Of a stretch of DNA of 64,000 bases, positions 8,637 through 18,761 are shown piece by piece; positions within the stretch are counted from its first letter, which is position 1; each line of letters begins with the position of its first letter. This stretch comes from Paenibacillus thiaminolyticus (GTDB lineage: Bacteria; Bacillota; Bacilli; Paenibacillales; Paenibacillaceae). The notes beneath the pieces are model-generated. The model was not told the origin of the DNA, did not search any database, and saw nothing but the letters and a program-made list of their open reading frames with translations. A program made the translations under genes and the position numbers. The stretch is from the NCBI RefSeq assembly GCF_007066085.1, contig NZ_CP041405.1:1674001-1738000 (forward strand). Reading direction: 5' to 3'.

Positions 8637-9376
8637 TGCGCCGCCTTTGCCGGGAGATTTTTCTGAATCAGGTTGTACATCATGGTCGTGAGCAAGCCTT
8701 CCGCAATCGCGATCGGCACCTGAGTCGTGCAGAAAATGGCCATGAACTTGAAAATCGAGGCCATCATGCCGGAGGCCGGGTCCGGGAAAACGATCCCAAG
8801 CTGCACCGAAGTCACCAAATAAGTGGCAAGATCGGCGATAAATGCACACAGGAAGATGGCCAAGCCTTGACGGCAGCCCATTTTCCGAGCCAGTCGATAG
8901 ACGAGAAACCCGACGATAGGTCCGACGACAGCCATCGACACCGCATTGGCTCCCAGGGTGGTGATGCCTCCATGGGCAAGCAGCAGCGCCTGGAACAGCA
9001 GCACAATCGCGCCAAATACGCTGACGACAAGCGGCCCGAACAGCACGGTTGCCAGGCCTACGCCGGTCGGATGAGAGCAAGAGCCCGTCACGGACGGAAT
9101 TTTGAGAGCGGACAAGACAAAAATAAAGGCGCCGCATAAGGCAAGCAGCAATTTATTGTGCGGATCGGCGGCCACCAGCTTGCGAATGCGGAACAAGCCG
9201 GCAATCAGGAACGGAATAAACGCGAGGCTCCACAGGATGGACCACGTTGGCGGCAGGAAGCCTTCCATAATGTGCATCGCATGCGCCGTCTGCGGATTCG
9301 TGATGGCAAAATAAATAACAGCAACGAGAACGAGCGGGATAAATTTGAAATATTTAGCCGATAACCGGGTTCGCAT
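8627..9376 (-). CDS. cbiM: Cobalt ECF transporter substrate-binding protein CbiM
   Basis: The cobalt-specific S-component. A signal peptide of about 33 residues ends with QTAHA, and the mature N-terminus MHIMEGFLP supplies the metal-binding residues (the Met-His-Ile motif conserved in CbiM/NikM). Further conserved blocks are GSCSHPTGVGLA and FGPLVVSVFGAIVLLFQALL. Length 249 and about seven helices fit the family. It overlaps cbiN by 10 bases and begins nine bases after cbiL, so ring synthesis and cobalt uptake are made from one message. Confidence 0.93.
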   Translation of the reverse strand: MRTRLSAKYFKFIPLVLVAVIYFAITNPQTAHAMHIMEGFLPPTWSILWSLAFIPFLIAGLFRIRKLVAADPHNKLLLALCGAFIFVLSALKIPSVTGSCSHPTGVGLATVLFGPLVVSVFGAIVLLFQALLLAHGGITTLGANAVSMAVVGPIVGFLVYRLARKMGCRQGLAIFLCAFIADLATYLVTSVQLGIVFPDPASGMMASIFKFMAIFCTTQVPIAIAEGLLTTMMYNLIQKNLPAKAAQWQ

Positions 9377-9385
9377 TTCATGTCC

Positions 9386-10084
9386 CTACCTTTCTTTTTT
9401 CACAATAATCGTAGAAAAATAAGAAAGCTTTTCATCGTCATGCAGTTGGCTCAAGCCAAACGTTATCTTTTCCGAAGCCATGGATGCATCGCTGACAAGC
9501 ACCGCCTGATCCAGCAATTGGTGCTGCTCCAGAAGCCGGAGCACCAGCGGCATATTGCTGGCTGCCTTCATGAGTACAATCGTGTCAAAGCCGGTCAGCG
9601 CCTGGTGAAGCGCCTCCTCCCCGGAAGTGACCGGAATGACCGCCAGCGATTCCTCATCCATGACAAGCGGCCAGCCGACACGCGAAGCCATATAGGAGAA
9701 GGAGGGAATCCCTGCAATCGTCTCCGTCCCGATCTCCGCCCGCAGCAGCTCCAGCAAGTAGCTGTACGTGCTGTAGACCATCGGATCTCCGAGCGTAATA
9801 AAGCCGGCATTTTGGCCCGATAGCACATCCGCTTGAATCTCCGCCGCGATGCGTTCCCAGGCCTGCTCCTTTTCCTCCTTGTTGTAGGTCATGGGAAAAT
9901 GGCGCTGCTTCACCGTCAGTCTCTCCGGCAAATACGGAGCCACAATCTTCAGCGCGAGGCTGGCTCCGCCCTTCTTCGCTTCGGGCGTATAGAGCACATC
10001 CAGCTTCCCAAGCGTATGAACGGCTTTCATCGTCAATAGCTCGCTGTCTCCCGGACCTGTCCCGATGCCATAAAACTTAGCCAT
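9386..10084 (-). CDS. cbiL: Cobalt-factor II / precorrin-2 C20-methyltransferase CbiL
   Basis: Adds a methyl group at C-20 of cobalt-factor II with S-adenosylmethionine. The tetrapyrrole-methylase fold is clear: GIGTGPGDSELLTMKAVHTL at the N-terminus, GDPMVYSTYSYL (residues about 98-110) and AGIPSFSYMASRVGWPLV. Length 232 is normal. Its start overlaps the 3' end of cbiK by eight bases. The family contains both aerobic CobI and anaerobic CbiL; the company of cbiK, cbiD and cbiG makes the early-cobalt route the likely one. Confidence 0.92.
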   Translation of the reverse strand: MAKFYGIGTGPGDSELLTMKAVHTLGKLDVLYTPEAKKGGASLALKIVAPYLPERLTVKQRHFPMTYNKEEKEQAWERIAAEIQADVLSGQNAGFITLGDPMVYSTYSYLLELLRAEIGTETIAGIPSFSYMASRVGWPLVMDEESLAVIPVTSGEEALHQALTGFDTIVLMKAASNMPLVLRLLEQHQLLDQAVLVSDASMASEKITFGLSQLHDDEKLSYFSTIIVKKER

Positions 10085-10871
10085 GCGCTGCCATCTCCTT
10101 CTCCATCGCCATGCGGATATGCTCGATAAACTGCGCCTGAATCAGGGAGTTCTCGCCCAGCCCCTGCAAATAAGCGATTGCTTCGAAGCCTTGCTGCGTC
10201 AATTGCGATTTCCAGGAGTCCGCTTCGTCCGATGCCATATCGTTGATCGCATGATCTCCGGCCACCAGCATGAACGGCATCAAATGGACCTTCCGGACCT
10301 TCGCCGCCTTGAGTTGTTCGATGACGCGCTCCAGCGGGGGATAACCTTCCACGGTGCCCAAGTAAATGGGCTCGCCGGCCAGCATATGGTCGAGACAAGC
10401 GTATGCGCTGAACGCATGATGCTCCGACCCATGCCCCATCAGCACCAGCGCTTCATCCGCGGCCAGGCGCGGCGCTTGCGCCTTGACGGCCTGAATCGCT
10501 TTGCCGTAATCTTCATAGCTGTCGAGCAAAGGCTTGCTGATCAGCAATTGTTCAAATTGCTCCCGGTATGGCAGAGCCTGAGAGACGATTTTCTCGAACT
10601 CCTCGCCGTTAATGAGATGCAGGGATTGGATAATGACCTTGGCATAACCGGCAGCTTTCAATTTTTCGAGCGCCTGCGCAGGCGCGTCGATATACAGCCC
10701 ATCGCGCACCGCCAGTTTTTTTCTAATTTTGTTGGATGTAAACGCTCGGAACACATCGTAGTCGGGAAACATGTCCCTGATCTTATTTTCGCAAGCTTCA
10801 ATCGTTTTGGCGCGCGTCTCCGGATAGCTTGTTCCGAAGCTGACGACCAGTATCGCTTGTGTCTGATTCAT
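10077..10871 (-). CDS. cbiK: Sirohydrochlorin cobaltochelatase CbiK
   Basis: Inserts cobalt into sirohydrochlorin (or its oxidised form), the first committed step of the anaerobic route. The protein (264 residues from ATG 10871) opens with ILVVSFGTSYPETRAKTI and carries the two metal-binding histidine regions VLMGHGSEHHAF and LVAGDHAINDM, as in Salmonella/Desulfovibrio CbiK. Many Bacillus operons use the short CbiX chelatase instead, so this is the other chelatase type. It overlaps cobA/hemD by four bases and cbiL by eight. Confidence 0.92.
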   Translation of the reverse strand: MNQTQAILVVSFGTSYPETRAKTIEACENKIRDMFPDYDVFRAFTSNKIRKKLAVRDGLYIDAPAQALEKLKAAGYAKVIIQSLHLINGEEFEKIVSQALPYREQFEQLLISKPLLDSYEDYGKAIQAVKAQAPRLAADEALVLMGHGSEHHAFSAYACLDHMLAGEPIYLGTVEGYPPLERVIEQLKAAKVRKVHLMPFMLVAGDHAINDMASDEADSWKSQLTQQGFEAIAYLQGLGENSLIQAQFIEHIRMAMEKEMAAHG

Positions 10872-12367
10872 GTCGGCATAACCTCCCCGGATTCTTCTAA
10901 CAGCAACGTAATCAGCGCATCCGGCTGCGCCGCTTCCGCCTCGCGATAGACCTCCAGGCCCTGCTCGCGTATCGTCCGGCTCGTCATCGGGCCGATGGAC
11001 ACCAATTTCATCGAGCGGAGCAAGTCTTGTTCTTCCGCGCTCAATACGGAGAGCAGATGCTCTACCGAAGCGGAACTGGAAAAGCAAACGGCATCAAACT
11101 TGCGCAAGTCAAACGGCCGTTCCGTCTCCAACACTTCCCGATACAGCGGCAAAGCAGCGAACTCGGCTGCTCCGCCCAGTTCAGCGGCCAACTGGGCCGT
11201 ATGCTTCTCGCTTCCGGCGAGCAGCACCTTCGTCCCTGGCCGCCAATTCCCGGCGCAGGCTTGACGGATGAGGTCCGCCGATCGTCTCGACACGAGGATG
11301 TCAGCGGCAAATCCGTATTCGCACAGCTTCTCCTTCGTCTGCTTGCCAATCGCCGTCAGCCGGATCCCGCTCAGCGCGCGGATATCCTTCCCGGACTCCA
11401 ACATCGCCTCGATGAACAAAGGGACGGCTTCCGCCGAAGTAAACAGGATTTCTTCGCACTCTGGCAAGTACGCCGCCACGGCGTTCGGAAGCGCCGGATC
11501 AATGAGTTTTTCAATCCGAATACCTGGATAAAGGGTCACCTCTCCGCCCAAGGCCGTAATCTGAGCGGCCAGTTCGCTTCGCCCGGCACGCGCGCGCGGT
11601 AGGAGAATATGCTTCCGGAACAGCGGCGCTTTCTCGAAAAAGTTCAATTTATCCCGCAGCTTCACCACATCGCCGACGACGATTAAGCCCGGCGCCCCGA
11701 TGTTGGCATCCGCCACCTTGGCGCAGATTGTCGTCAGATCTCCCGTAACCGTCCGCTGACGGGAACGGGATGCCCATTCGACCACGGCTGCAGCCGTATC
11801 GGGGCGGCGTCCATGCTGGATTAAGTTCGCGCAGATCGACGGAAGCTGGGTTATCCCCATCAGGAAGATCAAGGTGCCGTCCAGCCGGGCCAAGCTTGTC
11901 CAATCGAGCGGATCGCTGCCGTCCTTCAAGTGTCCGGTGATCACGTGGAAGCTGGAGGCGCAATCCCGGTGCGTCACCGGGATGCCGGCATAGGCCAGCC
12001 CGCCGATCGCCGAGGTGACGCCGGGGACGACTTCGAAGGGAATGCCTGCCGCATGCAGGGTCTCGCCTTCCTCCCCTCCGCGTCCGAACACGTAAGGATC
12101 GCCGCTTTTTAGGCGAATGACCAATTTGTTCTGTCTCGCCTCATTCACGAGAATTTGCTCGATTTCCGCTTGCGGAATCGGATGGTGGGAAGGCTCTTTG
12201 CCCACGTACATCAACTCGCAGTCCGGCTTGCGCTCCTTCAGCAGCGCCGGATTCACGAGGCGGTCGTAGACGATCACATCCGCCTGCCGTATGAACTCCG
12301 TTGCTTTCACGGTTAACAGGCCGGCTTCGCCGGGTCCGGCCCCTACAAGAACCACCTTGCCGCTCAT
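10868..12367 (-). CDS. cobA-hemD: Fused uroporphyrinogen-III methyltransferase / uroporphyrinogen-III synthase
   Basis: A two-domain enzyme of 499 residues. Residues 1-240 are the SAM uroporphyrinogen-III C-methyltransferase (VGAGPGEAGLLT; RLKSGDPYVFGRGGEE; the GVTSAIGGLAYAGIPVTHR loop), which makes precorrin-2. Residues 250-499 are a HemD-type uroporphyrinogen-III synthase (ILFTSAEAV, LTAIGKQTKEKL, FDAVCFSSSASVEHLL). The fusion makes the macrocycle and commits it to corrin synthesis in one protein; it is known from other Firmicutes. It sits between cbiJ (13-base gap) and cbiK (four-base overlap). Confidence 0.93.
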   Translation of the reverse strand: MSGKVVLVGAGPGEAGLLTVKATEFIRQADVIVYDRLVNPALLKERKPDCELMYVGKEPSHHPIPQAEIEQILVNEARQNKLVIRLKSGDPYVFGRGGEEGETLHAAGIPFEVVPGVTSAIGGLAYAGIPVTHRDCASSFHVITGHLKDGSDPLDWTSLARLDGTLIFLMGITQLPSICANLIQHGRRPDTAAAVVEWASRSRQRTVTGDLTTICAKVADANIGAPGLIVVGDVVKLRDKLNFFEKAPLFRKHILLPRARAGRSELAAQITALGGEVTLYPGIRIEKLIDPALPNAVAAYLPECEEILFTSAEAVPLFIEAMLESGKDIRALSGIRLTAIGKQTKEKLCEYGFAADILVSRRSADLIRQACAGNWRPGTKVLLAGSEKHTAQLAAELGGAAEFAALPLYREVLETERPFDLRKFDAVCFSSSASVEHLLSVLSAEEQDLLRSMKLVSIGPMTSRTIREQGLEVYREAEAAQPDALITLLLEESGEVMPT

Positions 12368-12380
12368 CGGTGTTCCCCCT

Positions 12381-13127
12381 TTATTTCATATAAATTGTGT
12401 ATTGTGCAAGCTCGCCGATGTCTGTAATGACATTCTGATATTGCAGCGGCGGCCGCCGAATGACGACGCAAGGAATGCCGAGATCCTGGCAAGCGGCGAT
12501 TTTCTCGGCAAAGCCGCCCTTCGGCCCGCTTTCCTTCGTAATCATCACTTCCGCGCCGGTCTGACGAAAAAGCTCTGTATTCAATGCTCGGGAGAACGGT
12601 CCCTTCATCGCGATAATCTGGTCGGCCAGCAGACCGAGCTGTTCGCAAGCCACGATGACGTCCGCCACAGGCAGCACTCTCGCGATGACATGCTTGCCGG
12701 GGAGCTTGGCCACATATTCCGGCAAGTTTTTGCTCCCGGTCGTCAGGAAAATCCGGTCGCCCAACGCCGCTGCGGCGCGGCATGCTTCATCAATGTCGCG
12801 GACGAGATGAAGATGGTCGGCCTCACCGGATGACCTCTCATAGCGAACATAAGGTATATTCATGCTGCCAGCGGCGTTCATCGCATTCGCGGATACTTCC
12901 ACCGCGAACGGATGGGTCGCGTCGATGATCAGGGAGACCGCCTTCTCGCGCATCACCCGGCACATGCCGGCTTCATCCAGCCGCTGGCAGATGACCTGCT
13001 CGGCATGCTGCTTCGCCAGTTGTTCCCCATATTCGGTGGCCACGGACACGATATATTCATGCCCGCGGGCATGCAGCCAATCGCAAATATCGAGACTATC
13101 CGAGGTTCCGCCGAATATCAGAATCAT
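12381..13127 (-). CDS. cbiJ: Precorrin-6A reductase CbiJ/CobK
   Basis: NADPH-dependent reduction of (cobalt-)precorrin-6A. The N-terminus MILIFGGTSDSLDICDWLHA is the family signature, SLIIDATHPFAVEVSANAM is the conserved D-A-T-H-P-[FY]-A motif, and VMITKESGPKGGFAEKI lies near the C-terminus (residues about 195-211). Length 248 is typical. It overlaps cbiH by four bases. Confidence 0.93.
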   Translation of the reverse strand: MILIFGGTSDSLDICDWLHARGHEYIVSVATEYGEQLAKQHAEQVICQRLDEAGMCRVMREKAVSLIIDATHPFAVEVSANAMNAAGSMNIPYVRYERSSGEADHLHLVRDIDEACRAAAALGDRIFLTTGSKNLPEYVAKLPGKHVIARVLPVADVIVACEQLGLLADQIIAMKGPFSRALNTELFRQTGAEVMITKESGPKGGFAEKIAACQDLGIPCVVIRRPPLQYQNVITDIGELAQYTIYMK

Positions 13128-13849
13128 AGCGTATAACCCCGCGGCGTGATCATGCGGCCATGGGAGACATAGGTTTCCTTGTTGCCGACGATCACCATCG
13201 TCGTCATATCCACCTCTTCATAGTCGATGTCCGCCATCGTCGTCAGTATTTGTCGTTCTTCCTTGCGGCCGACGTCCTTCACGATGCCGACCGGAGTGGA
13301 AGGCGATTTATAGTCCATCATCAATTCCAGGGCATGCTTGAGATGATTCGCCCGGCCCTTGCTTCTCGGATTGTAGAAGCAGACGACAAAATCGGCTTCC
13401 GCCGCCAGCTTCACCCGCTTCTCGATGACCTCCCAAGGCGTCATCAGATCGCTCAAGCTGATATGGCAAAAATCATGCATCAGGGGCGCTCCCAGTCTTG
13501 CCGCCGCGCCGATGCTCGCCGTGACGCCAGCCACGATCTCGACTTCTATCGGTGCTTGCTCTTTGTCAACAATCTCGAGAATGAGGCCGGCCATGCCGTA
13601 AATCCCGGCATCTCCGCTCGATACGACCGCCACCGTCTTGCCGGTCTTCGCAATATCGACGGCTTCCTGGCAGCGGTCGATTTCCTTCCGCATTCCCGTT
13701 TTCACGACTTCTTTCCCCTGGATCAGCTCTTCGATCAGCCGGATATACGTGATGTAGCCCACGATCACATCCGCTTTTTGAATGGCGGCGAGCGCCTCTC
13801 CGGTCATCATATCTCTCTCGCCCGGCCCAATTCCTACCACATAAATCAT
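13124..13849 (-). CDS. cbiH: Precorrin-3B / cobalt-factor III C17-methyltransferase CbiH
   Basis: Methylates C-17 and drives ring contraction. The tetrapyrrole-methylase motifs are VVGIGPGERDMMTGEALAAI, VAVVSSGDAGIYGMAGLILE, EIVAGVTASIGAAARLGAPL and FVVCFYNPRSKGRANHLKHA. With 241 residues it is the short form and lacks the C-terminal ferredoxin-like extension of Bacillus megaterium CbiH60. Four-base overlaps on both sides (cbiG, cbiJ) show tight coupling. Confidence 0.93.
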   Translation of the reverse strand: MIYVVGIGPGERDMMTGEALAAIQKADVIVGYITYIRLIEELIQGKEVVKTGMRKEIDRCQEAVDIAKTGKTVAVVSSGDAGIYGMAGLILEIVDKEQAPIEVEIVAGVTASIGAAARLGAPLMHDFCHISLSDLMTPWEVIEKRVKLAAEADFVVCFYNPRSKGRANHLKHALELMMDYKSPSTPVGIVKDVGRKEERQILTTMADIDYEEVDMTTMVIVGNKETYVSHGRMITPRGYTL

Positions 13850-14907
13850 GCCTTCACCCCATCGCTTCGTGTCGTTCTATCTCCCATCGCCATCGTGATC
13901 CCATTGACGGCGAATCTTGGCGTCAGCACCCGGCCCCCGCTGGCCAGATCGGCCGCGGATAACGCGACGCTGCCTACTTGCACGGTCTGTCTGACGAACT
14001 CGGATACCGGATATTTGCCTTCCACTTCACGCAGTTGATCGGCCGTGAACGTGATGAAGGGGCAGTTCCATTGCTCTGCCAATTGCTTGATCGCCGGTTC
14101 ATCCTGTTTGACATCGATACTGGCCATGACCGCAAAGGAATGCGGATCGGTATCATACTGATTGCAAAATTCAGTAAACGCCTGCATCATCTGTTCAGGC
14201 TCCGTGTGCTTGCGGCACCCGACCCCAAGCACGCGAGTCTGCGGTACCAGCTTCACCGTGTGCACATTCAATTCCGGCAGGCGGTACCGGTGCGTGCCCC
14301 ACACCAGGGCTTCGGCCTGTTCCGGAAGCTCATGCGGATTCGTGACCGGCGTGAAGCCCCGCCGATCGATCTCAACCGGCACTTCCTCGTACAGGCATAC
14401 GATTTTCCCGGCGGCCAGCAGCCCGTTGATTCGCTTGCAGTTCTCGCGATAATCCGGGATCCATCCCGGCACGGACGGCACGATCATATCGAGCGCCGCC
14501 ACCTGCTGAACATCCGTGGCCGTCGTAATTACGGGGGCCGCTCCCGTCAGATCCGCCAGCTTGCGGGCCAATTCATTGGCCCCGCCCACATGTCCGGACA
14601 ATAGGCTGATGGCGTGAAGTGCTTTCTCATCCATCACGACCACCGCCGGATCATACAGCTTGTCCGAGATGACGGGAGCCAGCGTCCGAACGGCAATCCC
14701 TGTCGCCATAATGCAGACCAGCGCATCATACTGCTGGAAAAGGCGGCGCATCCCCGTCGCGAAATCCGGTTGAAGGGCAGCAAACCCTTCAGATTGCAGC
14801 TTCGCGGGCACATAGCAATCGGCCGCCAGCACCTTCTTGATGGAGGCGGCAAGCGCTTTACCAATCGCCGTGACTGCAATAATGGCCGTGTTGTTATCTG
14901 TACTCAT
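13846..14907 (-). CDS. cbiG: Cobalt-precorrin-5A hydrolase CbiG
   Basis: Opens the delta-lactone ring of cobalt-precorrin-5A and releases acetaldehyde, an anaerobic-route step. The N-terminal domain has [19 protein letters not shown] and [20 protein letters not shown], followed by a central domain and a C-terminal domain with [20 protein letters not shown]. Length 353 fits three-domain CbiG. It overlaps cbiF by 14 bases. Its presence identifies the pathway as the oxygen-independent one. Confidence 0.93.
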   Translation of the reverse strand: MSTDNNTAIIAVTAIGKALAASIKKVLAADCYVPAKLQSEGFAALQPDFATGMRRLFQQYDALVCIMATGIAVRTLAPVISDKLYDPAVVVMDEKALHAISLLSGHVGGANELARKLADLTGAAPVITTATDVQQVAALDMIVPSVPGWIPDYRENCKRINGLLAAGKIVCLYEEVPVEIDRRGFTPVTNPHELPEQAEALVWGTHRYRLPELNVHTVKLVPQTRVLGVGCRKHTEPEQMMQAFTEFCNQYDTDPHSFAVMASIDVKQDEPAIKQLAEQWNCPFITFTADQLREVEGKYPVSEFVRQTVQVGSVALSAADLASGGRVLTPRFAVNGITMAMGDRTTRSDGVKA

Positions 14908-15643
14908 GCGAGAAATCCTTGTCGTACAGCTTGGAGTAATAATAGGTCTCGCCCAGAAAATCCCCGACCATAATCAACGCCGTTTTCGTAATGCCCTGTT
15001 CCTTGACTTTGGCCGCAATATTCCGCAGGGTTCCGGTTACTTGCTTTTCATCCGCCCAGGTCGCTTTGTAGATGACGGCCGCCGGCGTATCCTCCGGATA
15101 TCCGCCTGCCACCAGCTCTGCCGCCACGTCCTCGACCGCTTGCACCGACAGGAAGATAACCATCGAAGTACGGTGCGCGGCGAAGGAGCGCAGCGACTCT
15201 CTGTCCGGAACCGGCGTTCTGCCTTCCATGCGCGTAATAATCACGCTTTGGCTCACTTCCGGCACGGTATACTCGACGCCAAGCTGCGAGGCGGCCCCGA
15301 GGAATGAACTTACCCCAGGCGTGCAGGTGAACTCGATATCCCGCTTTTTCATTTCCTCGATTTGTTCCCGGATCGACCCGTAGATCGAGAAGTCTCCTGT
15401 CTGGAGACGAACAACTTCCTTCCCGGCCTTCACGCTTTGTTCCATGCAATCGATAATCTCCATCAAATCCATCATGGCGCTGTTGTAGATTTCACAGCCT
15501 TCCTTGCAGTACTCCAGTAGATCCGGGTTCACGAGCGAACCGGCATAAATGACGACATCCGCCTCTTTCAGGAGGTTGTACCCTCGCAATGTAATCAGTT
15601 CTTTATGTCCGGGTCCCGCCCCAACAAAATGCACTTTCGTCAT
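14894..15643 (-). CDS. cbiF: Cobalt-precorrin-4 C11-methyltransferase CbiF
   Basis: A 249-residue tetrapyrrole methylase that methylates C-11. Diagnostic blocks: [54 protein letters not shown] and [20 protein letters not shown]. The TGD(F/P)S.YG variant separates CbiF/CobM from the other methylases in this operon. It overlaps cbiT by four bases. Confidence 0.94.
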   Translation of the reverse strand: MTKVHFVGAGPGHKELITLRGYNLLKEADVVIYAGSLVNPDLLEYCKEGCEIYNSAMMDLMEIIDCMEQSVKAGKEVVRLQTGDFSIYGSIREQIEEMKKRDIEFTCTPGVSSFLGAASQLGVEYTVPEVSQSVIITRMEGRTPVPDRESLRSFAAHRTSMVIFLSVQAVEDVAAELVAGGYPEDTPAAVIYKATWADEKQVTGTLRNIAAKVKEQGITKTALIMVGDFLGETYYYSKLYDKDFSHEYR

Positions 15644-16215
15644 GCTGTCCCGCTCCTTTCTTTTTGGCAGGCGATGATGAAGGTCGGATTTTGAGGCTTA
15701 AAATAATGACCTTGTCCAAGCTCCTGCCACTTCGACACCTGCATTTGAATGATCTCGGCTTCCTGCCAGGGTCCTTGTTCGAGATAGGCTGCCGCTTCGA
15801 GGGCATTTTCCATCAGGATGAAATTGAGCACAAGCTGGCCGCCTGGCTTCAGCAAGGCATAGCTCCAGTCGATAATCTCCGTTAATTGCCCCCCGCTCCC
15901 GCCGACAAAAATAGCGTCGAACACGGTATTGTCCAGCCGGACAGGAGCCTCTGCCGCCACAATCTCCACATTGTCCAGCCCGAACTGCCGCCGGTTCTGT
16001 TCGATTAGGGCCAGCGCCTCTTCGTTCCGTTCGATCGCGGTTACCGCCACATGGGGGAACATCTTCGCGACCTGCAGCGCGACGCTGCCCGTTCCGGCTC
16101 CAACGTCGAGAACATGGCGGCTTGTCTCGTCCAAGGCCAATTTGTCAATAGATACGGCGCGGACCTCCGCCTTGGTCATCGGTGTCTTGCCGCGAATAAA
16201 TGCTTCATCCTTCAT
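15640..16215 (-). CDS. cbiT: Cobalt-precorrin-6B C15-methyltransferase (decarboxylating) CbiT
   Basis: A Rossmann-fold methyltransferase, not of the tetrapyrrole-methylase fold, that methylates C-15 and decarboxylates the C-12 acetate. It begins with the family pattern [19 protein letters not shown]; the SAM site is [20 protein letters not shown] and [13 protein letters not shown] is a second conserved block. Length 191. The stop overlaps the start of cbiF and the start overlaps the end of cbiE by 11 bases; in other bacteria CbiE and CbiT are fused as CobL. Confidence 0.93.
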   Translation of the reverse strand: MKDEAFIRGKTPMTKAEVRAVSIDKLALDETSRHVLDVGAGTGSVALQVAKMFPHVAVTAIERNEEALALIEQNRRQFGLDNVEIVAAEAPVRLDNTVFDAIFVGGSGGQLTEIIDWSYALLKPGGQLVLNFILMENALEAAAYLEQGPWQEAEIIQMQVSKWQELGQGHYFKPQNPTFIIACQKERSGTA

Positions 16216-16816
16216 CCAAAATCACCACCACATTCATCTCATAGTGAGCCTCAACCTGCTCCGGCTTCAACCGGTGTAGCCGTTCCTCGGGATAGCTGAG
16301 GTTTTCTCCGATAATGAGCGTTTTACGCAGCTTGCGCCGCATAATTTCCTCTGCGATTTCCGCCGGGCCAATCTTGCTGTCCGTGACCATCGCCACTTTC
16401 GAGTGCGCGAGCAGAAAGTCGAAGTCAGGCTGCTTGCCGTGACTGCTCGTAATGTACAGGTCGTTCATGGCAATACCGCAGCGGCTGCATAAATATTGAA
16501 TCGAGCTGATCCCGGGCACAATCTGAAGCTGTTCCTGTGAAAATCGGTCCAACGCCCATTTTCCGATGCCATACATTAACGGGTCTCCGGAGGCGAGCAG
16601 CACGATCTCCTGGCCGATCCTCTCGCGAAAAAAGGCTTCCAGCTCCGCGAGCTGCGAGGGCAGCAGCTTGCGTTCGGCCGGGTTGTCCGGCGGGATATCG
16701 CTAAGCTGCCGCTTCGAGCCGACAATCACGTCCGCCTTCTCTATGAGGAAGGCGCCCGCTCCGGTCAGCAGCTCCGGACTGCCCGGGCCAATTCCGACAA
16801 TATGAATCATGGCCAT
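16205..16816 (-). CDS. cbiE: Cobalt-precorrin-7 C5-methyltransferase CbiE
   Basis: A 203-residue tetrapyrrole methylase acting at C-5. Motifs: [55 protein letters not shown] and [15 protein letters not shown]. It partners with CbiT, whose gene overlaps it by 11 bases; the start overlaps the end of cbiD by 10 bases. Confidence 0.93.
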   Translation of the reverse strand: MAMIHIVGIGPGSPELLTGAGAFLIEKADVIVGSKRQLSDIPPDNPAERKLLPSQLAELEAFFRERIGQEIVLLASGDPLMYGIGKWALDRFSQEQLQIVPGISSIQYLCSRCGIAMNDLYITSSHGKQPDFDFLLAHSKVAMVTDSKIGPAEIAEEIMRRKLRKTLIIGENLSYPEERLHRLKPEQVEAHYEMNVVVILDEG

Positions 16817-17928
16817 GCCTCCTTGATGGTTGAGATGTCACAGGTGGAAGCCAGCATTCCGCGATCCGTCGAGAACGTGATGACGTCGATATCCACCGCC
16901 GGTTTGCTGTATTTCAAAAACTGTTCTGCCCGTTGTTTCACTTTGTCCGCGATGGTCTGAAAAACCTCGCTATACCCTTCCGCCACCATAATTTCTCCTG
17001 CCGCTTCCGTCGTCGCACAGGCCGCAATTTGCTGGAGCAGGGGAAGGGGCGCGCCGGCAAGCGCCAGGTTCGCCACCATGATCTCTGCCCGCGCATCCGC
17101 GTCTTTGCTGTATGTGGTGAAAATGCCGGCGGACACTTTAATCAACTTGCCGAAATGGCCCACCATCAGCACATGCTCGAACGCGAGTCGCTGCGTCTCC
17201 TTGAGCATGTAGCCGACGAAGTTGCTCATCGAGACCACGTATTTGCCGTCGATGCCAAGCTGCTCCTCGACGAAGCGCTCCCCGTAATTCCCGGGAACGA
17301 GAATGATTTTGCGGAAGCCCTGCGCTTTTTTCATCTCCAGCTCGATGGACAGCGACTGCTTCCACCCTTCATCGGACATCGGAGTTACAATTCCGGTCGT
17401 TCCCAGAATTGATATTCCGCCGATAATTCCGAGGCGGCTGTTCATGGTGCGCTCGGCGCGCTCTTCGCCTTCCGGCGCGAAAATCACCACGTCCGCACCA
17501 CGGTTCGGGCCAATCTCTTCCCGTACGGCCGCAGTAATCATTCGGCGCGGCACCGGATTGATGGCCGCTTCCCCGACCGGGACCGCGATGCCCTTCTGCG
17601 TCACGCGCCCGATGCCTTGCCCGCCGTCGATGCGGATCTCCTCGCTGGCATTCAAGGTGACCTGCGCAAAAATCCACATGCCATGCGTCGCATCGATATC
17701 ATCGCCGCCGTCTTTTTGGACGGCGGCGGTGGCCGTATGCCGATCGAACTGCTGCTTGTCCACCGGAAGCTGCAGGGTTGTTCTGTTCGGCGTGATGATC
17801 GTCACCCCGGCGATCTTTTCCTGCTTGACGATCATGGCCGCTGCCGCCTTCGCCGCCGCTGCCGCGCAAGTGCCTGTCGTATAGCCCTTGCGCAATTTTT
17901 TCCCCTCATAGTACACGTAATCTGCCAT
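16807..17928 (-). CDS. cbiD: Cobalt-precorrin-5B C1-methyltransferase CbiD
   Basis: Methylates C-1 of cobalt-precorrin-5B in the anaerobic route. The N-terminus carries the family pattern [20 protein letters not shown], and [18 protein letters not shown] is conserved in the middle. Length 373 is usual. It starts 15 bases after cbiC. CbiD has no counterpart in the aerobic route and so is a good pathway marker. Confidence 0.94.
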   Translation of the reverse strand: MADYVYYEGKKLRKGYTTGTCAAAAAKAAAAMIVKQEKIAGVTIITPNRTTLQLPVDKQQFDRHTATAAVQKDGGDDIDATHGMWIFAQVTLNASEEIRIDGGQGIGRVTQKGIAVPVGEAAINPVPRRMITAAVREEIGPNRGADVVIFAPEGEERAERTMNSRLGIIGGISILGTTGIVTPMSDEGWKQSLSIELEMKKAQGFRKIILVPGNYGERFVEEQLGIDGKYVVSMSNFVGYMLKETQRLAFEHVLMVGHFGKLIKVSAGIFTTYSKDADARAEIMVANLALAGAPLPLLQQIAACATTEAAGEIMVAEGYSEVFQTIADKVKQRAEQFLKYSKPAVDIDVITFSTDRGMLASTCDISTIKEAWP

Positions 17929-17942
17929 CGGGCCACCTCTTC

Positions 17943-18575
17943 TTACATCGCGTACAGCACAGCATTCATGATGGCTGCCGCCAGATTGCTTCCGCCCTTC
18001 CGCCCGCGGGCCACGACCGCCGGAATGTCGCTTTCATAGAGCGCTTCTTTCGATTCGGCCGCCCCGACGAATCCAACCGGCACACCGACGACAGCCTCCA
18101 CGTCCAACTCACCGGCAGCCGCCATCTCCAGAATTTGATAGACAGCGGTAGGCGCATTGCCGATGACGAACAATTTCTTGCCTTCTTCTGTGGCGGCAAG
18201 CTGTATCCCGGCCATCGAGCGGGTGATGCCTTGCTGTTGGGCCACCTCGGCCGTGTGCGGTTCATTGACGTAGCAGCGGTAGCGGCAGCCGTATTGCTCC
18301 AGCAGCTTTTTATTCATGCCGCTCAGGGCCATATTCGTATCGGTAAAAATGATGCCGCCCTGCCGGATCGTCTCGCGTATTTTCGTCAAGGCATCATGCG
18401 TAAAGACGAGATTATCTAAATAATCAAAATCCGCCGTCGTATGAATCGCCCGCTTCATAACCAGCTCCTCTTCCCGGTTGCGGAACGTATAGTCCGGTCT
18501 TGTTGCCGTAATGATGTCCTGTATGATTTCAAAGCTTTTTTCTTCAATCCGCTTGGGGTTTTTGATGTAGTCCAT
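17943..18575 (-). CDS. cbiC: Cobalt-precorrin-8 methylmutase CbiC
   Basis: Moves the C-11 methyl group to C-12 to form cobyrinate. The 210-residue protein has the active-site region [17 protein letters not shown] with the catalytic histidine, a D-T-N-M-A-x-x-G motif ([12 protein letters not shown]) and the glycine-rich [16 protein letters not shown]. It is the first gene after the cobalamin riboswitch and has an AAGGAGAGGG site before its ATG. Confidence 0.94.
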   Translation of the reverse strand: MDYIKNPKRIEEKSFEIIQDIITATRPDYTFRNREEELVMKRAIHTTADFDYLDNLVFTHDALTKIRETIRQGGIIFTDTNMALSGMNKKLLEQYGCRYRCYVNEPHTAEVAQQQGITRSMAGIQLAATEEGKKLFVIGNAPTAVYQILEMAAAGELDVEAVVGVPVGFVGAAESKEALYESDIPAVVARGRKGGSNLAAAIMNAVLYAM

Positions 18576-18615
18576 CTTTCCCTCTCCTTTTCGTGGGTTT
18601 CAATACAACCTCTAA

Positions 18616-18740
18616 AAGGGAACAAAAAAACACGAAACCTTAAGGTCCCGTGTCCATACGAAGAAAAAGGCAGTATCCAAGTGTGTTCGGCAATGAACAT
18701 ACTGGTGCCTAGGTTCTCTGCAATAGACAACTGTTCCCTT
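18616..18740 (-). promoter_or_regulatory. Expression platform of the cobalamin riboswitch
   Basis: Between aptamer and cbiC the minus strand has a perfect nine-base complementary pair, AAGGGAACA (from 18740-18732) and TGTTCCCTT (from 18624-18616), enclosing the terminator hairpin. This long-range pairing could be part of the switch between termination and read-through; the pairing is seen, its role is inferred. Confidence 0.5.
18624..18652 (-). terminator. Leader terminator of the cobalamin operon
   Basis: On the minus strand CACGGGACC, a TTAA loop and GGTTTCGTG form a stem followed by seven T residues, 50 bases before the cbiC start. It is the likely off state of the riboswitch. Confidence 0.88.
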
Positions 18741-18761
18741 AGAAGTTGCTGCAAGGCTGAA

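Noticed and set aside
8337..9137. Long minus-strand frame across cbiM and cbiN
   Set aside because: Only its last 99 codons are cbiN; the rest is a different phase of cbiM.
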